Source: Desulfobacter sp. (GTDB lineage Bacteria; Desulfobacterota; Desulfobacteria; Desulfobacterales; Desulfobacteraceae). From it: a DNA stretch of 5,004 bases. Numbering within the stretch: the first letter of the stretch is position 1; each line of letters opens with the position of its first letter. The notes beneath the pieces are model-generated. The model did no database searches. It had not been told where the DNA came from and worked only from the letters and a program-made list of their open reading frames with translations. A program made the position numbers and the translations under genes. Below, in pieces: positions 1 through 5,004 of the stretch. The stretch covers positions 1 to 5,004 of the forward strand of contig JAQYWJ010000169.1 in NCBI GenBank assembly GCA_030145005.1, given 5' to 3'.

Positions 1-2839
1 TAAACACAGTGCCTTCCTTGGGCAGTTTTTGTCCGGCAGCAAACTGGGCTTTGGCCACAGCGGCGCCAAGATCCTTGTCAATACCCATGACTTCGCCCGT
101 GGATTTCATCTCCGGCCCAAGAACAGGGTCGACGTTTTCAAAGCGATCAAAAGGCATTACCGCTTCTTTGACACAATAATAGGGCGGGATGATTTCCTTT
201 GTCACCCCAAGTTCCTTTAGGGTTTTTCCCAGCATGACCTTGGTGGCAAGCTTGGCCAACGGCACGCCGATCGCCTTGGAGACAAAGGGAATGGTCCGGG
301 ATGCCCTGGGATTAACCTCAATGATGTACACCGTGTCATTCATAATCCCGAACTGGATGTTCATCAATCCCTTGACATTAAGTTCTTTGGCAATGGCTTT
401 TGCCGCATCCGACATCTGCCTGATATGGTGTTCGTCAATGGAATAGGGAGGCAGTACACAGGCGGAATCGCCGGAATGAATGCCGGCCTCTTCAATATGC
501 TCCATCATACCGCCGATGATGGTATCCTCACCGTCGGAAATGGCGTCCACATCCAGCTCAAAGGCTTCTTCCAGGAACTTGTCAATGAGTACGGGCTTAT
601 CCGGTGAAGCCTGGACCGCCAGGTCGAAATATTCTTCCAGGTCTTTTTCATCATATACGATTTTCATGGCCCGGCCGCCCAGGACAAAGGAGGGACGAAC
701 CATGACCGGGTATCCGATATCCCTTGCAACGGTCACGGCTTCTGTATAGGAATATGCAATGCCGTTATCCGGCTGGCGCAGGTTCAGTTTTTTTAGCATG
801 GCCGCAAACAGATCCCGGTCCTCGGCCCGGTCAATGCTTTCCGGACTTGTACCGATGATGGGAACCCCTGCTTTTTGAAGGTCCGTGGCAAGGTTCAAAG
901 GGGTCTGGCCGCCGAACTGGACAATCACACCAAAGGGTTTCTCCTTTTCAACGATGTGAAGCACATCTTCTCTGGTCAACGGTTCAAAGTAGAGCTTGTC
1001 CGAGGTGTCATAGTCAGTGGAGACCGTTTCCGGGTTGGAGTTGACCATGATGGACTCTACGCCCTCTTCCCTTAAGGCAAAGGAGGCATGAACACAGCAG
1101 TAGTCAAATTCAATGCCCTGGCCGATACGGTTGGGACCGCCGCCCAGGATGATCACCTTTTTTCTGTCCGACACCCGGGCCTCGCATTCGCTTTCATAGG
1201 TGGAGTAATAGTAAGGGGTAACAGCCCTGAATTCCGCGGCACAGGTATCAACCAGTTTATATACCGGAACAATTCCCAGGTCTTTTCGTTTCCGTTCGAT
1301 CTGCTTGTCTGTCAGTCCCCCGGACAGATACGCCAACTGCATGTCGGAGAACCCGTATTTTTTTGCCTTTTCAAAAAGATCCTTTGGCAGGTTCATGCCG
1401 GCCAGTTTTAACTGCTTTTCAAGATCCACAATCTGTTTCATCTGGTACAGAAACCATGGATCAATGTCAGTCAACTCATGGATCATGGTGATGGGCATGC
1501 CGTGTTCAATGGCGTATTTGATGTAAAAAATCCGCTGGGAATTTGGGGTGGATAATTTGTATTCCAGATCCGTACCTACCACAGATCCCGGCGCAGGGTC
1601 TTTTCCGTCGGCACCAAAACCGGCCCGGCCGATTTCAAGGGAGCGCAGACCCTTTTGAAGTGCTTCCTTAAATGTTCTGCCGATGGACATGGTTTCACCC
1701 ACGGATTTCATGGCCGTGGTGAGTATATCGTCGGTTTCGGGAAATTTTTCAAAGGTCCAGCGCGGAATTTTCACCACACAATAATCAATGGACGGCTCAA
1801 AGCAGGCCATGGTTTCGCCGGTGATATCATTGGGGATCTCATCCAGGGTATACCCCACCGCAAGCTTGGCTGCAATTTTGGCAATGGGAAAGCCCGTGGC
1901 CTTGGAGGCAAGGGCAGAAGATCTGGATACCCGGGGGTTCATCTCAACCACGATAATATCCCCGTTGTCCGGGTTCACGGCAAATTGAACATTGGAACCG
2001 CCCGTGTCCACGCCGATTTCCCTGATGATGGCAATGGAGGCATCCCGTAACTCCTGATATTCTTTGTCCGACAGGGTCTGGGCCGGGGCCACGGTAATGG
2101 AATCACCCGTGTGAACCCCCATGGCGTCAATGTTCTCAATGGAGCAGATGATCACCACGTTGTCCGCATGGTCCCGCATCACCTCAAGCTCAAATTCCTT
2201 CCATCCCAGAACAGACTCCTCAAGCATCACCTGGGTTATCAGGGAGGCGTCAAGGCCGGCCTTGGAAAGATTTGCAAGCTCTTCCATGTTGTAGGCCACA
2301 CCACCGCCGGTTCCCCCTAAGGTAAAGCTTGGCCGGACAATAATGGGAAACCCGATGCGCCGGGCCACTTCTTCCACTTCAGTCATATTGACGGCAAACC
2401 CGGATTTGGGAATTCTCAAACCGATCTTATTCATGGCATCCCGGAACAGTTCCCGGTCTTCGGCCTTGTTGATGGCGTCAATGGATGCACCGATCAGTTC
2501 AATATTATAGCGTTCAAATATCCCTGTTTTGGCTGCATCAATGGTGGTGTTCAGGGCAGTCTGGCCGCCAAGGGTGGGCAGCACGGCATCGGGCCGCTCC
2601 TTTTCAATCACCTTGCACAGGGTTTCAGGCGTTACCGGTTCAACATATACCCGGTCAGCTGTTTCAGGGTCGGTCATGATGGTGGCCGGATTGGAGTTTA
2701 TCAGGACAACTTCAAACCCTTCTTCCTTCAAGGCCTTGCAGGCCTGGGTGCCGGAATAGTCAAACTCACAGGCCTGGCTGATGATAATCGGGCCGGCACC
2801 AATGATCAGAATCTTATGGATATCGTTACGCTTTGGCAT
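1..2839 (-). CDS. carB: Carbamoyl-phosphate synthase large subunit (partial, C-terminus beyond window)
   Basis: This is the synthetase subunit of carbamoyl-phosphate synthetase. In the cytoplasm it makes carbamoyl phosphate from bicarbonate, ammonia delivered by CarA and two ATP, feeding pyrimidine and arginine synthesis. Translation begins MPKRNDIHKILIIGAGP and reads openly through every segment I translated. The first ATP-grasp half (about residues 1-400) has R169 in VRPSFTLGGTGGG and E299/N301/R303 in EMNPRVSR. An oligomerisation region follows (about 400-550). The second ATP-grasp half begins near LGGGPNRIGQGIEFDYCC and has R715 in VRPSFVLGGRAM and E841/N843/R845 in EVNPRASR. These numbers equal those of the 1073-residue E. 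coli protein, so there is no net insertion or deletion up to E841. The window shows 946 codons; roughly the last 125 residues, the MGS-like allosteric domain that binds UMP or ornithine in known enzymes, are missing because of the window edge. The start is the only one possible nearby: an in-frame TGA lies at 2846-2848. It overlaps the end of carA by 14 bases. Confidence 0.98.
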   Translation of the reverse strand, partial: MPKRNDIHKILIIGAGPIIISQACEFDYSGTQACKALKEEGFEVVLINSNPATIMTDPETADRVYVEPVTPETLCKVIEKERPDAVLPTLGGQTALNTTIDAAKTGIFERYNIELIGASIDAINKAEDRELFRDAMNKIGLRIPKSGFAVNMTEVEEVARRIGFPIIVRPSFTLGGTGGGVAYNMEELANLSKAGLDASLITQVMLEESVLGWKEFELEVMRDHADNVVIICSIENIDAMGVHTGDSITVAPAQTLSDKEYQELRDASIAIIREIGVDTGGSNVQFAVNPDNGDIIVVEMNPRVSRSSALASKATGFPIAKIAAKLAVGYTLDEIPNDITGETMACFEPSIDYCVVKIPRWTFEKFPETDDILTTAMKSVGETMSIGRTFKEALQKGLRSLEIGRAGFGADGKDPAPGSVVGTDLEYKLSTPNSQRIFYIKYAIEHGMPITMIHELTDIDPWFLYQMKQIVDLEKQLKLAGMNLPKDLFEKAKKYGFSDMQLAYLSGGLTDKQIERKRKDLGIVPVYKLVDTCAAEFRAVTPYYYSTYESECEARVSDRKKVIILGGGPNRIGQGIEFDYCCVHASFALREEGVESIMVNSNPETVSTDYDTSDKLYFEPLTREDVLHIVEKEKPFGVIVQFGGQTPLNLATDLQKAGVPIIGTSPESIDRAEDRDLFAAMLKKLNLRQPDNGIAYSYTEAVTVARDIGYPVMVRPSFVLGGRAMKIVYDEKDLEEYFDLAVQASPDKPVLIDKFLEEAFELDVDAISDGEDTIIGGMMEHIEEAGIHSGDSACVLPPYSIDEHHIRQMSDAAKAIAKELNVKGLMNIQFGIMNDTVYIIEVNPRASRTIPFVSKAIGVPLAKLATKVMLGKTLKELGVTKEIIPPYYCVKEAVMPFDRFENVDPVLGPEMKSTGEVMGIDKDLGAAVAKAQFAAGQKLPKEGTVF

Positions 2840-3968
2840 TTTCCATCACTTTTGCAAACTGGTTAAAAAGATAGGCCGCATCATGGGGACCCGGGGAGGC
2901 TTCGGGGTGGTACTGGACTGCAAACGCCCGGATGGTATCGTTCTTAAGCCCTTCCAGGGAGTCTTCGTTCAGGTTGATGTGGGTCAGCCGGCACTTATTT
3001 TTGTCAAGGGTATTCAGATCCACTGCAAACCCGTGGTTCTGGGAGGTGATCTCAACCTTTCCGGTATCCATATTTTTCACCGGCTGATTGCCGCCCCTGT
3101 GGCCGAATTTAATTTTCATGGTTTTACCGCCCATGGCAAGACCTAAAAGCTGCATACCAAGGCATATACCGAAAATCGGAAAATTATCGAGAAGTTCGCG
3201 TATGGTTTCCACAATATAGGTCAAGGGCTCTGGGTCGCCGGGGCCGTTGGACAGGAAAATACCGTCCGGGTTCAGGCGTTTTATGGTCTGGACATTGGTT
3301 TTTGCCGGAACCACCAGCACCTCGCACCCTGCGTTTTCAAGGCAGCGGATGATATTGTATTTTATGCCGAAATCCAGGGCCACCACAGAGTGTTTTTTAC
3401 CTTTATGGCGCCATATAAAGGGATCTTCGAGGCTTTTGGTATCCACATAATCCGGTTGGTTGTATTTCCAGAAATAGGGTTTTTTGGTTGTGACATATTC
3501 CACCAGATCCGATCCTTCCATGGAGGGGATCTGTCTGGCCCGTGCCACAAGGGATTCAGGATCCAGGTCCGTGGTGGAAATCATGGCTCTCATGGCACCG
3601 GATTTTCTGATATGCCGGGTCAGTGCCCGGGTATCAAGATCTTCAATACCCAGAACATGGGATTTTATCAGATAGTCGGCAAGGGTTCCCTTTGATCTGA
3701 AATTGCTTGGAAACTCCTGGTATTCTTTGACAATGAAGGCTGCCACATGAATACGGTCTGATTCAACATCTTCCGGACACACGCCGTAGTTGCCTATGAG
3801 CGGATAGGTCATGGTGACCATCTGTCCGTAATAGGACGGATCGGTCAAAATTTCCTGGTACCCGGTCATGCTGGTGTTGAACACCACCTCTCCCTGGGCT
3901 TCACCCGGCCCTGTAAAACTTGTGCAGGAAAATGTTCTTCCATCTTCCAGGGCTAACAATGCTTTCAT
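2826..3968 (-). CDS. carA: Carbamoyl-phosphate synthase small subunit (glutamine amidotransferase)
   Basis: This subunit hydrolyses glutamine and channels the ammonia to CarB in the cytoplasm. It has 380 residues against 382 in E. coli, so it is full length. The N-terminal small-chain domain (about residues 1-150) starts MKALLALEDGRTF and carries FNTSMTGYQEILTDPSYYGQ, the family signature. The C-terminal class I (triad) glutamine amidotransferase domain (about 190-378) has NGPGDP at 241-246 and the nucleophile Cys269 in FGICLGMQ. It also has GHRGGNQPV near 289-297, SQNHGFAVD near 309-317, and the His354/Glu356 pair in QYHPEASPGP. All three catalytic residues are present, so glutaminase activity is expected. 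The ATG at 3968 gives the standard N-terminus and lies about 10 bases after an AGG-type ribosome-binding site. It is the first gene of a carAB operon, transcribed away from the plus-strand gene at the right. A candidate promoter lies about 65-95 bases upstream. Confidence 0.98.
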   Translation of the reverse strand: MKALLALEDGRTFSCTSFTGPGEAQGEVVFNTSMTGYQEILTDPSYYGQMVTMTYPLIGNYGVCPEDVESDRIHVAAFIVKEYQEFPSNFRSKGTLADYLIKSHVLGIEDLDTRALTRHIRKSGAMRAMISTTDLDPESLVARARQIPSMEGSDLVEYVTTKKPYFWKYNQPDYVDTKSLEDPFIWRHKGKKHSVVALDFGIKYNIIRCLENAGCEVLVVPAKTNVQTIKRLNPDGIFLSNGPGDPEPLTYIVETIRELLDNFPIFGICLGMQLLGLAMGGKTMKIKFGHRGGNQPVKNMDTGKVEITSQNHGFAVDLNTLDKNKCRLTHINLNEDSLEGLKNDTIRAFAVQYHPEASPGPHDAAYLFNQFAKVMENAKA

Positions 3969-3977
3969 ATAAATAAT

Positions 3978-3989
3978 ACCTGTCCCTTA
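3978..3989 (-). promoter_or_regulatory. Ribosome-binding site of carA
   Basis: Read on the minus strand this is TAAGGGACAGGT, with two purine-rich cores. AGG (3979-3981) is 10 bases before the carA ATG. The stronger AAGGGA is about 14 bases before it, which is rather far. Either could pair with the 16S anti-Shine-Dalgarno end. Their presence supports the ATG at 3968 as the start. Confidence 0.55.
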
Positions 3990-4001
3990 AATATTTATGG
4001 T

Positions 4002-4029
4002 AAAAAGCGTTCCGCAATTTATTTGGAAC
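4002..4029 (-). promoter_or_regulatory. Weak hairpin plus U5 run in the carA leader (possible attenuator)
   Basis: On the transcript of carA, GUUCC (4029-4025) can pair with GGAAC (4013-4009) across an 11-base loop. The stem is followed after two bases by UUUUU (4006-4002). This has the outline of a small intrinsic terminator between the candidate promoter and the carA start. The stem is only five base pairs, with an alternative 3-bp GCG/CGC hairpin, so it would be weak and may be chance. I see no leader peptide and no recognisable PyrR-type site. Confidence 0.2.
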
Positions 4030-4211
4030 CTGTTTAAATATCATGAAAAAGCTTTAATTTTCAAGCCCCAGTGCCGATGCAAAATAAAGATATTCGGGTT
4101 TTATGGTCCAAGTGCCGGTTTTTTGCTTTCCAAATTGGGGTTTATACGATGGTAAAAAAAGCCGGTCATACGTTTTTCAACGATCATCAAACCTTAAAAA
4201 AAATTGCGGAA
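4010..4211. repeat. 11-base inverted repeat pair flanking the carA promoter region
   Basis: TTCCGCAATTT at 4010-4020 is perfectly reverse-complementary to AAATTGCGGAA at 4201-4211. Just inside the pair there is weaker similarity: GTTTAAATATCATGAAAAAGC at 4032-4052 partly matches the reverse complement of the stretch near 4167-4193. The arms are 180 bases apart, with the candidate carA promoter between them. The pair could be protein-binding sites, the decayed ends of a small inserted element, or coincidence. Confidence 0.4.
4035..4064 (-). promoter_or_regulatory. Candidate sigma-70 promoter of carAB
   Basis: On the minus strand TTGAAA (4064-4059) and TATTTA (4040-4035) are separated by 18 bases. 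The -10-like box is preceded by TGA, giving the TGn of an extended -10. The matches to TTGACA and TATAAT are four or five of six each. Transcription would begin near 4028, leaving a leader of about 60 bases before the carA ATG. It is the best pair I found upstream of carA, but in AT-rich DNA such pairs also occur by chance. Confidence 0.45.
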
Positions 4212-4254
4212 TGGATTGAGAAACATCATATTCTGGAGTAAACAACTATTCATA

Positions 4255-4477
4255 TTAATGCTGGGTTGGATATTCCGGCAAAAGCATCTTAACTTGTGCC
4301 CGACCGAAAACCGTAAATTTTGCCGATTACTTCGTTGGGCGGAAATTTTAATCCTCGGAATATTATATATATGCCTGTGGTTAAAATTTCGGGCCGCCTT
4401 GTACTCGACAAAATTTTCAGGTTTTCGGTCAGACACTAACTTCATAAGCTGTCTGTTAAATACGGTTACAGCTTTAA
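4255..4477. repeat. Large imperfect palindrome (strong core 4302-4430)
   Basis: The strong core is 129 bases long and has complementary blocks in the correct mirrored order. GACCGAAAACC (4302-4312) pairs with GGTTTTCGGTC (4420-4430). AAATTTTG (4315-4322) pairs with CAAAATTT (4409-4416). GGCGG (4338-4342) pairs with CCGCC (4394-4398), and AAATTTTAA (4343-4351) pairs with TTAAAATTT (4381-4389). The centre, about 4352-4380, is an AT-rich loop containing a run of alternating T and A. Small bulges separate the blocks, including an extra CGGG in the right arm. Beyond the core both flanks are 47 bases long and more weakly similar as reverse complements. They end in TTAATGCTG (4255-4263) and CAGCTTTAA (4469-4477), which match at eight of nine positions. 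No T-run follows either side, so it is not a classic intrinsic terminator. It may be a decayed palindromic mobile element (MITE-like), a structured RNA or a regulatory structure. Confidence 0.75.
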
Positions 4478-4483
4478 AGGGAG
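4478..4483 (+). promoter_or_regulatory. Ribosome-binding site of the right-hand gene
   Basis: AGGGAG, inside AAAGGGAGA at 4476-4484, lies nine bases before the TTG at 4493, which is good spacing. It decides the start of a gene that has no nearby in-frame ATG: a TAA at 4475-4477 closes the frame immediately upstream, and the first in-frame ATG is codon 110. Confidence 0.75.
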
Positions 4484-4492
4484 AATTCCTGT

Positions 4493-5004
4493 TTGGCAAA
4501 CCATGGCTTTATCCGCAGGTGCATCACGGAAACCATAGAGGGATTGAGGGAGGGGCTGACTCATTTTTCCGGACCCAGCAGAGCAGCAGCCATTTATGCC
4601 ATCAGACCCGACGATCCCATCTATATATTTGATCCCCAGAACCTTCTGGCCGGGCACGAACCGAAATTCAAAGAATTGTATATTGATTCAGATGATTGGC
4701 GAAAAAAGTGTTCCATCAAATATGACAAAAAGAAATTCAGCAATCTGATTCCCGAAAAAAACCTTGGGCTGGCCGGACTGATATCCTATGGCGGCAGATC
4801 AAGCTCTATCGTTTATCAGATGTGGTTTACCGACCACCACCCGGATATGTGTACCATAGGCCCAACTGAGCGGTGGTTGGAGCATGCTGTTTACAGATTT
4901 TCCCATGATATGGCCAATGAAGAAGAATTGTACACAGGCATTTCCGGCTGTTTTCTCAAGGAATACGCCACCCATGCGGTCAGAGATTTTATTGTGGATG
5001 AAAT
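4493..5004 (+). CDS. Unidentified protein, possibly N-terminus of a DisA_N (diadenylate cyclase)-type protein; partial, TTG start
   Basis: The frame is open for 170 codons and continues past the window. I chose TTG at 4493 because a stop (TAA, 4475-4477) lies just upstream in frame, AGGGAG sits nine bases before it, and no in-frame ATG occurs until codon 110. The protein begins MANHGFIRRCITETIEGLRE and looks soluble, with no signal peptide or membrane segment visible. Distinctive stretches are GLTHFSGPSRAAAIYAI (about 21-37), IFDPQNLLAGHEPKFKELYI (45-64), LAGLISYGGRSSSIVYQMWF (93-112), TDHHPDMCTIGPTERWLEHA (113-132) and LYTGISGCFLKEYATHAVRD (146-165). From memory, long proteobacterial proteins with a C-terminal DisA_N-like nucleotide-binding domain start in this way, which would imply cyclic di-AMP synthesis. 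That domain (DGA and RHR motifs) would be downstream and cannot be seen here. That this is a real gene is well supported; the function is a guess. It is transcribed divergently from carAB and has no evident functional link to it. Confidence 0.8.
   Translation, partial: MANHGFIRRCITETIEGLREGLTHFSGPSRAAAIYAIRPDDPIYIFDPQNLLAGHEPKFKELYIDSDDWRKKCSIKYDKKKFSNLIPEKNLGLAGLISYGGRSSSIVYQMWFTDHHPDMCTIGPTERWLEHAVYRFSHDMANEEELYTGISGCFLKEYATHAVRDFIVDE

Larger units (their letters stand above)
3969..4492. other. Divergent intergenic region between carA and the right-hand gene
   Basis: About 520 bases separate two divergently oriented genes. The region is visibly richer in A+T than carA and carB, with many A and T tracts. 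I find no coding sequence in it that I can support: the open frames across it lack ribosome-binding sites and recognisable protein sequence. It holds the candidate carA promoter and leader near the left end, a pair of 11-base inverted repeats around that promoter, and a large imperfect palindrome in the right half. The ribosome-binding site for the right-hand gene sits at the far right end. I could not pick out a convincing promoter for the right-hand gene. Confidence 0.8.

Noticed and set aside
1655..2050. Plus-strand open frame of 131 codons antisense to carB
   Set aside because: It lies wholly opposite a conserved part of carB, and its Gly/His-rich sequence is what the complement of that coding frame would produce.
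1..2839. Internal similarity between the two halves of carB as a possible tandem duplication or repeat
   Set aside because: The two ATP-grasp halves are the ancient duplication present in all CarB proteins.
2781..3146. Plus-strand open frame of 121 codons across the carA/carB junction
   Set aside because: It is antisense to two confidently identified genes; the open frame is explained by their codon composition.
4110..4128. Possible sigma-54 promoter (GTGCCGGTTTTTTGCT)
   Set aside because: The GG and GC pairs are six bases apart instead of the ten required between the -24 and -12 elements.
4302..4430. Palindrome as an intrinsic terminator
   Set aside because: No T-run follows either arm, and it lies between divergent genes where no transcript is expected to end.
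4194..4499. Minus-strand open frame of 101 codons in the intergenic region
   Set aside because: It covers both arms of the palindrome and the ribosome-binding site of the plus-strand gene, has no Shine-Dalgarno sequence that I can see, and resembles no known protein.
4204..4632. Plus-strand open frame of 142 codons across the palindrome
   Set aside because: It starts at a TTG preceded only by an A-run with no ribosome-binding site. Its sequence is low in recognisable protein features, and it overlaps the much better supported gene from 4493 in another frame by 140 bases.

Overview
The window carries a divergent gene arrangement. The left 79% is a minus-strand carAB operon encoding both subunits of glutamine-dependent carbamoyl-phosphate synthetase. 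An AT-rich, inverted-repeat-rich intergenic region of about 520 bases follows. The 5' end of one plus-strand gene then runs off the right edge. The protein sequences look like an anaerobic deltaproteobacterium (Desulfobacterota, perhaps Desulfobacteraceae-like). That is an impression from the style of CarA/CarB and of the right-hand protein, not a database result.

Layout: positions 1-2839 (minus) are carB, with 946 codons visible and the C-terminal allosteric domain cut off by the window edge. Positions 2826-3968 (minus) are carA, complete at 380 codons. The two genes overlap by 14 bases, so they are expected to be co-transcribed and translationally coupled. CarA releases ammonia from glutamine. 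CarB uses that ammonia, bicarbonate and two ATP to make carbamoyl phosphate for pyrimidine and arginine synthesis. All catalytic signatures checked are intact, and several fall at exactly the same residue numbers as in the E. coli enzyme.

Positions 3969-4492 hold no convincing gene. Next to carA there is a candidate sigma-70 promoter with an extended -10, a short leader with a weak hairpin followed by a U5 run, and a ribosome-binding site. Further right is a strong imperfect palindrome (4302-4430). It has four separate complementary blocks and decayed outer arms that may reach 4255-4477. It is the most unusual structure in the window and is not explained by any gene.

From 4493 a plus-strand gene starts with TTG behind a good Shine-Dalgarno sequence and stays open to the window end (170 codons visible). 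Its N-terminal region resembles, from memory only, the N-terminal part of long proteobacterial proteins that carry a DisA_N-type diadenylate cyclase domain further downstream. The deciding catalytic domain lies outside the window, so this is a hypothesis. No RNA genes, CRISPR arrays or complete mobile elements were seen.
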